From assembly GCF_020085105.1 (NCBI RefSeq), contig NC_058058.1:6936175-7000174 (forward strand): a stretch of 64,000 nucleotides of DNA. Direction: 5' to 3'. The DNA comes from Siniperca chuatsi (Eukaryota; Chordata; Actinopteri; Centrarchiformes; Sinipercidae). Shown here piece after piece: positions 24,720 through 37,286 of this stretch; within the stretch, counting starts at the first letter, position 1, and every line of letters starts with the position of its first letter. A program made the position numbers and the translations under genes. Below the pieces are notes generated by a model that saw only the letters and a program-made list of their open reading frames with translations, did no database searches and was not told the origin of the DNA.

Positions 24720-24771
24720 CAAAATCATTCCTGCACTATATATATATATATATAGTCCAGGAATGATTTTG
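24720..24771. repeat. Perfect hairpin with AT-dinucleotide core
   Basis: Arms of 14 bp, CAAAATCATTCCTG (24720-24733) and its exact reverse complement (24758-24771), enclose C, the self-complementary ACTATATATATATATATATAGT and C. Apart from the mismatched C pair flanking the core, the whole 52 bp can fold as one hairpin, which suggests a cruciform or a very short fold-back element with an AT core. Confidence 0.85.
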
Positions 24772-24779
24772 TTTGCAAA

Positions 24780-26560
24780 AATGCAAACTGTGACTAACTG
24801 TTTCAGTCAGGTGACAAAGAAGCATACAACACAGCTAGAGCACACAGCTAGTCTTGTACCTTGTAATTTGCAAGATGATGGTTTGGTTTTTGAGTGGAGA
24901 ATCATAAAAACGCTCAGAAGCATAAAATGTCTATAGACCCTCAGGGACGTTGCTGTCATAGATGGACTATTCATGAATGTGGAAGAATGTGCAATAAAAA
25001 GTATTAAATGTTAAAAAAAATACTGTTGAAAATAACTGATTAAACTATGAATCAAAATGATAGACTAAGTGGGATGTTAATGTTCAAAGCAGGGCCAGTG
25101 GTATTCACAAATTTCTCAAATCTCCAGACATAGTTTAAGCTGGACCAATTGGCCTCAGAAGAACACTGATCCATCAGAAACAGATGCATCAAAATGAGAC
25201 ATGTGAGCATTTTGCAAGCATCTCTCAGAGAAAAAAATGATGTAGCCTCTCTGTCTGTATTTCCACTGAATAGATATTTCAGCACTTCGGGGGTTGAAGG
25301 GAAGGGAGGAGAGTAAATTAATCTCGCAGCAGGACAGTTTTGCTTACCTTGTCTCTGATTTATGCTGCAATTTATCCTGCGTGCCAGGTTTTCATATCTG
25401 CACAGATAGTACCTGAGCAAGAACATAGAAGTTTTCTACAGAATACTAATTCCATTTAGGTTGTTCTTTAAGACTGAATCTAAACCTTCAGCAGGGTTTG
25501 ACGTCACTCTGCATGTTGACTGACTCAGTGGAAGTTTTCTCAGAAACAAGCACAGACAAAAGCCTTGGATGGCTTTATTTGGAGTGAATCAATTGAGTGC
25601 AATCTCTCAGTATCAAACGCTACAAGAGTGAGTTTTTTTTGTAACATTGATTGTGTCTATTCTTTTCGTGCTGCTCTATCAGAATCAATATTTTTAAATT
25701 TCCGACTGAGGTTCTCAACAATGTCTGGGCTGTGGCTTTTCTTGTCATCTGATGCAACTGCAAGTTTAAAAGTGTACTTTTTCCTCTGATGTCTGCTTTT
25801 CAAAGTGCATTGTCCGGAAGCCACATATCTATCCAACTAAAATAAAATAAATCCACATATGTCATGGTACAGCTCTACCACTCCTACTGTCTCTGTTGTC
25901 TGTTTGTCCCCTGTTGGTTCCCCTCCTGTGTTGTGTGTGCTGCTGGGGCGTGGCCTCCGGTGAACCGCCACTCAGAATCTGACACACCTGCTACTCACCT
26001 GCTCTCCATCCACCAATCAAGACCATGCAATACATCTACCTGGCTCTTCTCACCAGTCTTCGCCAGATCGTCTGTTTACACTAGTGGCTCGGCCTATTAG
26101 CTTGGTTTGTAGAAAGTTTTCCTGCATGTTTCTTGAGTCCATGCCTAATCCTCTGACTCCTTGTGTTCAGGTTCACTCCTCAAACCGACACCACTCCAGC
26201 CTGCTGTCCTCGCCCAGTCTACCTGTGCTCACGGGCTGTCTACCTCAGCCTGGGAATCATCCTCGCTTCACGGAGCTTCCCTCCACACGCCTGGATACTC
26301 TTTCAACTTGTTCGTAAATAAACCAAAGACTAACCACTTTATCTCTGTTTTTGAGTTGTGCTTTTGGGTCCAGTATCTCTGTGTATTATAACACCAAAAG
26401 GTATTTGTAGTTTGTTCATATTTTAGTTCCATACTTGCAAAAGGTAATTTGTTACAGAAATCTTCTAACATCATGCCTGCTTATTTTTAAAGTATCAGTT
26501 CAACCAATTTACAAATAAACATAGTTTCTCACTTTGCCTTAGTATTATGAGCTATGTTGG
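24780..26560. other. Intergenic, no recognisable gene
   Basis: No family-like frame, splice-bounded exon or RNA gene could be supported. Overlapping short frames at 25864-26391 are Ser/Thr/Pro-rich and unconvincing. Confidence 0.35.
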
Positions 26561-27081
26561 TAGTGGTGGAATTTAACTAAGTACATTTACTCAAGTACTG
26601 TACTAGTTTTGAGGTACTTTTTCTGCTGCTTTATTTTTGTATTCTACTACAATTCAGAGGGAAATATTGTACTTTTTACTCCACTACATTAATTAGGCAG
26701 CTGTAGTTACTGGTTACATTACAAATTAAGATTTTATATGCTAAACCCTCTGATGAGCTTATAAGAATATGATGCATGTTAATTTCACAGATTAAACAAA
26801 AGTATAGTAAATAGTTAAAACTAGCTCTACCTTCACCAATGCAAGAGCAAAATGCTACTTGTACATTGATGCATCAGTAATCATAATCCATTGATAAAAA
26901 TTGTAGCACTCACAGGAGCCATTTTACTACATTAAGTGCTCAAGTATATTTCTGTAATAATTCTTATGTATACTTAAGTAACATTTTCAATGCAGGACTT
27001 TTACTTGTAATGGAGTATTTTCACAGTGTGATATTAGTACTTTTGTTTTAGTAAATGATCTGAATATTTGCTCCACCACTG
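26561..27081 (+). mobile_element. hAT-like MITE (family A)
   Basis: The left end TAGTGGTGGAAT (C to T at the first base) and the right end CTCCACCACTG enclose the shared body with 'aagtacatttactcaagtac'. No matching 8-bp duplication is evident at the flanks, so the ends may have been altered or the copy rearranged by the neighbouring LINE insertion that begins about 50 bp later. Confidence 0.65.
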
Positions 27082-27127
27082 CAGATACTGAGATATCCAT
27101 CTCTGAGGTTTCTGTCTCCACCACAAT

Positions 27128-27718
27128 ACAATGGAAGTAAATAGAATCATCGGTCGGATTACAAACAACGATGAGACTTCATATAGGGAGGAAATCAACC
27201 ATCTTGAGTGGTGCACAGAGAACAACCAACTGTTCAACGTCAGCAAAACCAAGGAGCTGATCTTTGATTTTAGGGAAAAAAAGGAGGCAAAGACACACAC
27301 CCCTGTTTACATCGGTGGAGCTGTGGTGGAGCAGGTGAACAGTTTTAGGTTCCTGGGAATCTGCAACACAGAGAACCTGTCATGGACATCATACATCTCC
27401 ACCCTGGTAAAGAAAGCTCAGAAACGACTGTATTTCTTAAGGAAATTTAAGAACGCACAATTCCCATGCCAAGTTCTTTTACAGAAGAGCAAAGCATCCT
27501 GACTGGAAACATTACAAACTGGCATGCGACGTGCGCGGCCCAGGACAGGAGGGCTCTGCAGCGGGGGATTAAAACTGCCCAGAACATCATGGGTACCAGG
27601 TTTACGAGCATCAGTGACATAAGAGAGGTGAGATGTCTGCGCAGAGCCCAAAGCATACTAAAGGACAGTATCCACCCAGCCACAGCCCATTGGAACCACT
27701 TTCAACTGAAGAAATAGT
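27128..27718 (+). pseudogene. L2/Rex-like LINE reverse-transcriptase C-terminal remnant
   Basis: Frame 27131-27502 reads LFNVSKTKELIFDFREK, then VEQVNSFRFLGI and KKAQKRLYFLRKFK, the hallmark C-terminal part of the reverse transcriptase of non-LTR elements of the L2/Maui class. A frame change follows, and 27466-27717 continues the same protein with AAQDRRALQRGIKTAQNIMG and RRAQSILKDSIHP. The catalytic part of the enzyme upstream is absent and the junction is frameshifted and deleted (a fragment of 'fYr' region missing), so it is a 5'-truncated dead copy. Family assignment is from recalled consensus. Confidence 0.8.
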
Positions 27719-29320
27719 CCCTGTGAAAACTGTTGGCAGTGTGTTTTGTGTTTTTTCATTGAAATTCCTTTCACCTCGAGTGCATTGGGATGGAGGCAGA
27801 TATTTCAAATAAAACCAAGACTGTCTTCATAGCAAGATATCATTAGAGGTAAGTGAGAACATGTTTGTTTTGTTATTCAGGTGAACTGATCTTTAACAAG
27901 CAGTACTCAACTTGACTCACGAGCTTGTCAGAGCCTCATCGTGACAACATAATCCACCACTGTACTGGAGACCAAATAAAACACACAATATGTGATCATT
28001 TTTATTTCATAGAAATCTCTTTGATAATGTCTACAGTGCTATATTGCAAGTACAAATTACATCAATTCAAACACTATTCATCTTTGAAAATATATATTTG
28101 TTTTTACTCTGGCTTCATCCAGGTAGAAATGGCAGTCTCCTTTAATGAGGACTTGCGCTTTAGAGTAGAAGTCCTGATGAAACATTTCAGGTTGCAAATC
28201 CAGAAACAAAAAAAACAACGATTCTTTGTTCTTGTTTAGCTTGTACACCCGACCCCATCTGTTCTCCAGGGTGCATTATGCTGCCTGTCATTCAAACCAG
28301 ATCAAAAGGAGGTGATTCACATCTGCATCATGAACAAACACACAAGGCAAGTGATGCCAAAATACATGTGCTTCCAAACACTACACTTCTCCTCCTTTAC
28401 ACAGAAAAATAATGAGCCTGCATACCGAGCGGGAAACTTCAGACCTCATTCAGTCCCAGGTTCCTGCCTTTAAATCCCTTGTAATGCAGATGACAACAGC
28501 TTGTTCCTTTTCACTCTGATGTGCATCCTCCAGCAGCATAATTGTAATTGTATGTAATGTATTTATTTCAACCCAGTCAAGATTAATTTCTTCTCTGCAT
28601 ATATTAGGTATTCTCCATGATCACGTTTATCAGGACAATTAGCTACCGTATTAGCTGATTATTCACTGTTTTATTTCAGAGCTGTCAAATAGCTGTATTT
28701 TGATTTTTGTAGCCTCAGTCAGAACATATTCTGACGGAGAAATAAAAATGATTATACATATATTATACATATTATTATACTTAATGTAGGATTTATTTTC
28801 GGTTCATTTGTACTAGTCGTTGATTTTTGACACAGTTGCTCTGCCCTGTAAATGGTGACACATGCCATGTGAGTCAGAAAACATCATTCCATAAAATCCA
28901 TAAAATTGTAGGCTATACTCGGAAAAAGACACACAAGGGATTCACTGGATATTGATTTTTTTAAATGTTGGACGATAACTAAAGATCTCAGAGGGGTTGT
29001 GAGACTCTAGGCAAAATGCTTGTATCACACAGAGAGAATGGGGGCTTAAAATGTGATGCGTAAGCCATTACTTTTTAAGAGACCGAAGCCCAAATCCACT
29101 AATAGCATCATTCAAACCTTCATTAAGCTCATTCATTAGGATCTAAATACATCTGCACATTGCAACCTTGCTGCAACAACTTTACACAGAGAAAGAAGCT
29201 GAAGGCAGACTTGGAGGGGGATATTTGTAAACTGATTTGTGTTGGGCAGAAATATGTGAAATCTCACACTGTGCACTAATCAATGTTTTATATTAACAAT
29301 GGGTTAAATGACTAGGTATA
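27719..29320. other. Intergenic, no recognisable gene
   Basis: The first hundred or so bases may be the 3' UTR of the LINE remnant. The rest is A/T-rich with no supported feature. Confidence 0.35.
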
Positions 29321-29765
29321 ATGCTACAGGTGTTTCTCATAGTGACAAACCTACAGATAGCTATCGCAGTTTACTTTTTTGGTTTCCTTTTTCCATTTCC
29401 AGCTGCAGCAGGCAGCTGTTTTGAGTGAAAACGCTCTGATAAACCCACTCTATGTTACCTGTCTAGCACCAAACAGCAGATAGACAAAGTTAGCATCTAG
29501 CAGGTAAACAGTAGAGTATGTAGCAGCTAACAAGTCAGATATTTCCTCCAGGAGTTGGTGGAGACCAAAACAGAGCTAAAAGAGAATTACTGAACGCATA
29601 CTTTTTTAGGAAACACAACTCCAAATTAATGCTAATGTTACTCCATGTCTGCTGAATGAGTAAACCACCATTTGCTATATCAGCTCTACAAGGTACAATG
29701 TTGAGTTTACAGCTTGTTCTGCAGCCCCCAAGTTGTTAAAAAGTCAATTAATACTGCTTTAAAGC
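29321..29765 (+). repeat. Dispersed teleost repeat (AGCAGATAGACAAAGTTAGC type)
   Basis: Ordered motifs 'agcagatagacaaagttagc', 'agatatttcctccaggagtt', 'ggtggagaccaaaacagagc' and 'aatgctaatgttactccatg' match a repeat I know from percomorph genomes. No coding capacity and no defined termini. Confidence 0.5.
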
Positions 29766-30850
29766 CATTAAATCCAAATAGTAATTTGAGCATGTAGCTG
29801 TGGTCTTTAATAAGTTAGGAGTCTGATTATTCTGCATGAGTTGAGTTTTCTGTTTGCAATTCAAGACCCAATGTAGGAACAATTTCTATTCTCATGTTCA
29901 GTACAAAATGCTCTGCCTCTCAGGCTGCCGCCACACATCTACCATGTTCACCTCACGCAGAAAATTGTAGTGGGATTGACAGCACAATAGTGAGAGGAAT
30001 AAATATGAGTAATGTTTTTCTCAAACGCCTTTGTAAGCATGTAACTACTATCAAGCAAATCATTTTTATAGATTGTGCACCCATTTCATAGTACAGTATA
30101 TTGTGAAGCTGCCACTCTGTGACTGTGATTCATTCAAGGCTACAAGTTAATGCTGTAAGCATTTTCCCCCACTTCAGTTTACCCTGAATTACCTTTTTTT
30201 GCCAATATACATATATACAACCTTTCAGGTAAACACAATCCTGCCTTCTACATTTTTTGAATAAACAGCACACGTTTTATTGAGTGTGGAGTTGTATGCA
30301 TTTGTGCGTTTGGTGATGGTGGTGGGGCAAAGTCATCATGAGGTGGAGTGTTTAGGATCAAAGCACTGAACATTTGGTTTCCTACTCCAGAAACACTCAG
30401 CTTTACAGATAAATTACTAAGAAGATGACAAAGTGCCTGAACTCCAGTCTCACTTCACACTGTGAGTGTGTGCTCAAGGAGCTCCGTTCATTTCGTTCAG
30501 CTTCGAATATGTAAGGGCAAAATGTCTTGGCCGAGGGCAAATAAAAACATGTCAGCTGTGTCTTGACGGTCATTTGCCTTTTCTGCTTTTTCTCTACACA
30601 AGGGCTTTTTGTTCCGTGCAGCTTTGTGTTTTTCCAGCTTTGTGTGCACACATTCATTTTCACACACTCATCCATACAGGCTCACATGGAAATGCACGAA
30701 CACACATGTATTTTGTTGAATTGTTGTGTATTTCTGTTGAGTTTACAAAGAACTTGGAGATTAATTTGAATTTACTTGCTTTACGGTAAATCTCTAACAT
30801 AACACATTAAGACAGAATGAGGCAGGGTAAGCCTTCCTCTGTCTTTTTAG
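29766..30850. other. Intergenic, no recognisable gene
   Basis: No supported feature. Overlapping opposite-strand frames around 30403-30789 are shadows of each other and carry no domain signature. Confidence 0.35.
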
Positions 30851-30854
30851 CAAC

Positions 30855-31737
30855 ACTACATGGCTCTGGGGATTGTCAGTCTGTTGCTCAGTTGGTGCTT
30901 GTCCAGACTGAATTATCTCAACAATTATCACATGGATTGCTGTGAAAGTTTGTATAGAAATTCATGGTGCCAAGATGAAATCCGCTGACTTTGGTCATCC
31001 CGTGACTTTTCCTCTAGCGCCACCATGAGTTTCACATTTGTGGTTTTGACAACTATTGCATGGATTGCCATGTGTAGACATTCATGTTCCCTTCAGGATT
31101 AACTGCAATAACTTTGGTGATTCCTTAACTTTTCATCTGGCACCATCAGGTCAAAATTTAAATTTGCCCAATACTTTTGGGTTTATAGTTTATGACCAAA
31201 TACCTGTAAAACTAAGGACATTCCCATCGGCCTCAGCTGTACTTTGTGTTTAGTTCTAATTACCAAAAGTTAGCTTGCTGACATACTAAACCAAGATGGT
31301 GAACATGGTAAACATTATATCTGCTTAACATCAGCATGTTAGCAATATCATTGTGACAATGTTAGCATGTTAACATTAGCATTTAGAGCAATCATGACAT
31401 ATTGAAATTCCAACTTGTAAATAGCGTTCAAGTCAACATTTACGTTGTAATTACAACTGGGAAACTCAGAATTTTCCAAAACCTCCGACAAATCTGACTC
31501 TGCGCTTTATAATAAGTGCCTGAAAATCACACCCAAATTTGATGGATGTTGTGTTATATTGTCAATGCAGAGTATTTTCAGCCCTCACTCAACCAACTCT
31601 GTAATCACACAATCGTCTTGAGTTGTCCCGTGAAATGAGCATTCGCAAGATTCCCATTTTTACGAACCATCCCATATGACATGAAAGCTGCATAAGTACA
31701 GCCTTACAGAGCCTCTAGTGTGGCTGTAGACTCAAGT
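30855..31737 (+). repeat. Family B dispersed repeat, copy 2, split by an insertion
   Basis: Units begin at 30933 and 31061 (128 bp apart), followed by the family tail ('cctcagctgtactttgtgtt', 'ttagcatgttaac'). The element breaks off at about 31400 and resumes at 31683 with 'gcataagtacagccttacag' and 'gtggctgtagactc', the expected end of the family. The intervening 274 bp are described separately. Confidence 0.7.
31401..31674. mobile_element. Insertion nested in family B copy 2, with 8-bp target duplication
   Basis: The 274-bp segment interrupts the host repeat and is bordered by CATGACAT (31393-31400) and TATGACAT (31675-31682), 7 of 8 identical. It contains 'gggaaactcagaattttcc', which I associate with another fish MITE. 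Clear terminal inverted repeats were not seen, so the superfamily is open; the 8-bp duplication would suit hAT. Confidence 0.5.
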
Positions 31738-34700
31738 CTTGTTTATACACACAATTACTTACACACACTCATTCCTACTTCTCACATGTTCATACACAAA
31801 CAGACACATTTTACACATACATAATTATGTATTTTTGTTGCAGATTTGTTTGAATGTCCTTGTTTTGCTGTAAATCTCCAACTGCGACACACTAAGACAT
31901 AGTGAGACAGATTCATAGAGTGAGATTTTTGTTTGCCTTTTTCTGTCTGTTTTATTTATGTTTTCTCATTCATTTCTCTCTCACTTTTTTCTTTCACACC
32001 ACAGACTATCCTTGGTGTGCCCTTTCTGTCTCCTGTGCTCTGCTGGTGATAACTTATAACTGTGGGTGAGTGCACCACCCATATAAGGTTTAATGTCCTT
32101 CATTCCATGTGTATATATACATGCAATATTCAACAGTATGGACATGATAGAATGCATACAGGGCCTACAGTAAATGTCTTCATACAGTACATTAGCATTA
32201 CCGTAATTGATTTTACATATCAGTGTAATTAACAGACAATCCATCACTGAGAAGATTGGCAGCCTTGAATTTTCTCTGCACTGCAATCTACTTTGTCTGC
32301 ATCTGGGTCCGATTTTACTGGAAATCTGCAAGATAAAAAGTTTCTCTCAACACAAATGGAGTCAAAGCTTCCAGACTTTATGAGATTCTCAGATGAAGAT
32401 TCACTTCCAACGCATTTTTCTTCTTCAGTAAAGAAAAAGAGAAAACAACTGTAAAGAAGTAGCTTTTTGTTGGGGCTGACGAGTAGCGACAACAACCAGC
32501 AACATTGTCTTGTGACAGGAGAAAATAAGGTTTATGGGAAATAGGTCTTAATTTTGTGAAATGCTTGCACTTTGCTGCTATCAGCTGCCTCCGCCATGGT
32601 CTCTGCAGTTAATATGACAATGTATACATATATACTGTATGTCCCCACATACACCCCTTACCTAATACATAAATTAGAAGAAAGTGAATCAAATTTATTG
32701 GCCCAGTATCTTGACACATACAAGGAATTTGGCTCACAGTGCAGTCAACAAATTTTCAGGATACAAATACAGACATACAGCTAAACAAAGATAACAAGCT
32801 AAATACAGGCAACAGCTGGACTACAAACAGTATATACAGGCCAGTTGTACAGATGGCAGTGTAAATATTTTAGTATATAGATAATTTAATCTATATACAG
32901 AACGTGTTTGTTGTGGATATATTGATGGAAGAGTATGTACAGTATATACTACATCATGCTTAGAGTATACATATGATAATGACCGTATATCATATAAATA
33001 CTATTGCACAATGTATATGTTATAATATACTATATAGAAGACCTCATCAATCTGATGACTTGACAAAATCAAAAAAGACTTGCAACTTGACTTTGACTTT
33101 AACACCAATGACTTTACTTTGGTCAACATAAATGCAACACACACACAATCCAACACTCAAACAAATCCATTAAGTATTAACCAAATAAATAAGACAATAA
33201 GAGTGGAAAGTCCTTATTTTAACTTACACAGGTTGTTTCTTTGTTTAGCTCTCAGTCATGATTTGGAGGTTAAAATGCTGACAGGCCTAAAGGGAGAAGT
33301 TGGTATATAAATTCCTTGGAGTGGCTCAGAGCCCTATGGATCTGGAAACTGAGCATGGAGACTCAGTAACACTGAAGATTTTTCATTTTTATTCATGTTT
33401 ACATAACGGTACGGACATGTGTTATTCAGGCTTGTGACTACAGCCTCCCTCACACTCAAATCATAAGTGCTGTGTGTGGCAGCATAGCAGACGGATGCTC
33501 TACAAGGTTCAAAGCTCGATCTTAAGTGCACTTTTGAATTAGATGATAGACAGCATCTCCTCTAGAGTGAGCTCAGCCAGCAGTGTTGAGAATTATTTAT
33601 TTATTTATGTATTTGTTGGACTTAAATCATGTGTAATTCACGATTTGTGGTACATCAGATTATTGTTTCTCAGGACAGTTTGCAGTGATGAAGTGTAACT
33701 ACTCATTTTATTCCATCTAGGTGGACTCTCAGCCTTTCTACAGCAAATAGCATGAGAAAAAAAAACGGAGGGACACTAATAGTGTATTACCTAGTGTGTC
33801 CTGGTAAAATTGCTTAAAATTAGGGACTAGCGCCGTTTTCAATGATAATGAACAAGTAACGCTTACCATTTTATCTTTAGTGTCACTTGTATTTACAGGG
33901 CTGGGCAGTGAGAGAAAGTGTCTCGCCAGTGTTGCCTGGTGACTGCAGCACTGCCAACACACCTAACAAGCCACAAGCCATCGCTGGTCTTATTTTCTTT
34001 TTTACCAGTGCACAAGTAAACATCACCCAGAAGACTGTTAGCTTGGAAACTGTGTAGAACCTGAATTGGAAGTGGATGTTCAGGGAGGGGTAGGATAGAG
34101 TCCCCTGGACAGACTGTTGTTCCTGCTGTCTTATTTCCACTGCTTTAATGTCAGAACATGGAAATTCATCCGCTTTGATCCTCAGTGGTACAGCATACCA
34201 CCTGGTAGAAAGCACAGCAATCTCACAAGAAGGCATTGAATTTGAATTTTCATCCAAGGGAGGATATTACATGCAGTATTAAATTTTTTTATAGAATGTT
34301 TCCCTTTGTCTGTAATTAATCACTTTCATTCGTGTGTCTTGCTCTTATGTCTTTATTAAAACATTGGCTTCTTCTCTAAAGTGCTCCACATCCAGCTGGC
34401 TCTTGTTCTCATAAAAAGAAGTGGAAGTCAGCCAGCCGCTGAGACTGAGTCCGGGATATGTCCTGACCTCGAGGATGGGCGGAAAGAAGGAGAGAGAGGG
34501 AAACGGGAGTGATGGGGATGTGTGCCAGCAAGAACGACATTACATTTACTCCGGTCTAGGTTGTTTTTGTGTGTGTGTGATAGTATGAGTAAGCTCTTCC
34601 ATGGAGATTTGATGTGGGAATTCATTGCCTTGCTATTCAAAAACTGATGAAAATGTCTACACTAAACTGCGGCCTTTGAGAAAACAGAGAGAACTACAAA

Positions 34701-35290
34701 GTGATGAGAGAGCAGTTTTTGAAAGTTACATTGTGCAGCCTCTTTTATGAGTTATTACCTCTGTTTAACTCTTAAATGCATCTGCACAGACACACCAAGA
34801 AATGATGTGGCTCCACGACAATCCAATGAGCAGCACCTCGATGATGGTTCCTGTGTGACGGGAAAATGAGTCTCATTAGATTTCTATGAACCAGCCTCTC
34901 ACGTAGGAGAACAAAGCTGACCTTGGTCTTGGATCTTGAAGCAGCACCAAGACCATATCCCCTGGTTTCATTCATGAACTCTGGCCTCTAAGTTGATCAG
35001 AGACATATTTACCCCAAGGGTTTTTAAAGGAGACCCTCAAAATTTCCTCATCTCCTCTCCTTCACATTTTCTTGACCAATTTGGCACTCTGGCTGCTGCT
35101 GAGGTACAGAAACATTTCGAGGTACATGAATAACATACGCTGCTCACTCTGCCCGCTGGGGCCCATGGAAGAAGGCAGTTGGGCTTTTCCCTCCAGTACC
35201 AACCCTGCAACCCTTTCATGCACTCTGGTTTGTGATCCCATGCACTTAATATGTTTTTAGATGTTTTTTGCTCGCAGGCTAGCTCCAGGG
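31738..35290. other. Intergenic, no recognisable gene
   Basis: No gene or confident repeat. The minus frames at 31981-32331 and 33883-34257 (116 and 124 codons) lack motifs, splice context and homology that I recognise. Confidence 0.35.
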
Positions 35291-35297
35291 ATGATAT

Positions 35298-35790
35298 GAC
35301 AATGTCTGTCTATGGGTCAGTCCACCACTTTGGTCCAGACTGAAATATCTTGACTTGTTTATGGATTGCCATGAATTTGTGTACAGACTGAGAATCCTCA
35401 TGACTTGGTGATTAGTTTTTCCTCTAGCGCCACCATGAGGCTACGTTTGTGGTTTTAAATGAAATGGCTCAACAACTATGGATTGTCATTTGTAGAGACA
35501 TTCATGGTCCCCATAGGATGAATCCTACTATGGTGACCCTCTGACTTTTCCTCTAGGGCCACCAGGTCAAAATTTCAATTTGTCGAATACTTTGGTTTTT
35601 ATACCAAATACCGGGAAAACTAATGAAATTCCCATCATCATCATCATCATCATCATCATCGTCATCATCATCATCATCATCATCGTCGTCATCGTCATCA
35701 TCATCATCATCACATTGTGTTTAGTGCTAATTAGCAAATGTTAGCATGCAAACATCCTAAAGATGAACATGGTAAATATCATTCTTAGGA
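35298..35790 (+). repeat. Family B dispersed repeat, copy 3, with (ATC)n expansion
   Basis: Units begin at 35362 and 35479. Where other copies read 'cccatcagcctcagctgtac', this copy has an expanded ATC array (35632-35712) and then resumes with 'cacattgtgtttagtgctaa'. Confidence 0.7.
35632..35712. repeat. (ATC)n microsatellite with GTC interruptions
   Basis: About 27 ATC triplets with interspersed GTC units, embedded in family B copy 3. The seed is the CATCA of the host repeat. Confidence 0.9.
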
Positions 35791-37190
35791 GTCTTATCTG
35801 AGAGTTTCGTGTTGAGTATAGTCAGGAGTGGATAGTAGGTTAGGTAGGCCTGTTATGTTATTACTTGTGATTTGCTTCTGTGAACTTTATTTTGTAGGAT
35901 GCAGTATTGCATTATGGGTGTCTTTTTTAGGGTGTTAGATTTGGTAGACTTGCTGTCTTTTAAGTCTTTTAGGTTCTTCTAGCTTTGGTCATGAAATATT
36001 GTAGACATTAATTTCAGTTGACATCATACTGAACCACTGTGTCTTTCTCTTGCCATCGGCTTTCTGGCAGCCAGTAGCTTAGAGGTGTTTGATCATTCCT
36101 CCTTTGCTCCCACAAAAAATTAGACTCAGGAACATGGACTATATAAAACAGCTCAGGACACAATGAAGACCGCCTCCATAAACAGAATGGATCTTTCTCC
36201 ATGACTATTGACTATATTGAGCTGGTAACATCCCCAGCAGGCTATGGAGTTCTTTTTCCACCTCATTGACTGATGCTTATGAAGCTCGGTGTCTCACATC
36301 TCTGATCACAGTCCCTGCTGTGGTGACAGCTGCTACCTGTCTGACCAGACCTCAAAGAGGTCAATAAAACAGCAGACTCTAATTTCAGGTTGGCCACATA
36401 TCCACAGTCCAAAGGCTTCTTCCGTCCATATGTTTGACTAACAATATTTTTGAGACATTAATACCTTTCTAACAACTTGCAAGACAAAGATCATAACAAT
36501 TCAGCCATTAATGTGTTTATGTTTCCTGATGTATTTCTACTTATTTACGTGGTATATTTGTATGCCTTTGTGCCAAGACAGAAAGATTGTGTGCACCACA
36601 TTCCTGGCAGTCTGGAGCTCTTGTAATGGCCTAGCTACAGGGGATAATAATCTGAACTAATGTGGACCAATCCACAGCTTGAGCTCTAAAACCAATTTTA
36701 CATTCATGGAGCTAAAGCCCGTATCAGGGGACGGTGACATTTTAAGAACGATTTGTGTTTCATATTGGTTCCCAGAAATGTTATCCAATCTAAGAATAAA
36801 AAACTCCACTGACTAGACTATGAATAATCACAATCTAATAGTCACATATACTAATTTGATATGTGAAACGTGAAAACCATTTTATCTGTTGTTAATCTGA
36901 TGTTAATAATCTTGACATTAGGCTATTTAGTAGCTTAGACCAATTTATTTGTCTTTTGACAATTTATTTGATTATGTCAGTTAGGATATATGGACAGAGA
37001 GGCAAAGATATAGTAGTAAACTGTGATATTACTGTCCAATGCATTCTGCTCGTTTGTGATTCTTTTTCTTTTCTTGTCCTTTTTATTTCAATGCTTACCA
37101 CATTTTTAAAAATATTCTGTTCCATGAAAAATTTTGTTAATGTCTTTCATGTCTCTTTTATTTTATTTTTGTGGAGCGCAAATTATTGTA
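35791..37190. other. Intergenic upstream of eif3e, no recognisable gene
   Basis: A/T-rich with no supported element. The composition changes sharply to CpG-containing sequence near 37200. Confidence 0.4.
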
Positions 37191-37199
37191 TTAAAAACT

Positions 37200-37286
37200 A
37201 AAGCCGGGAAAATGAGATGGCGTAGCGTCACTAGGTTCCGTCTACGCTATGTTTTTCAATAAAGTTTCGTTTTGAAGCCAGACAAG
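37200..37286 (+). promoter_or_regulatory. eif3e core promoter / 5' UTR region
   Basis: There is no TATA box at a usual distance. The start codon lies within GACAAGATGGCGGAC, which matches the YY1 downstream-promoter consensus (AAGATGGCGG) typical of TATA-less housekeeping and translation-factor genes. 'gagatggcgtagcgtcact' just upstream gives a second YY1-like ATGGCG and a CRE-like half site, and 'ggttccg' is an ETS-like core. TSS position is inferred to lie within a few tens of bases of the ATG. Confidence 0.55.
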
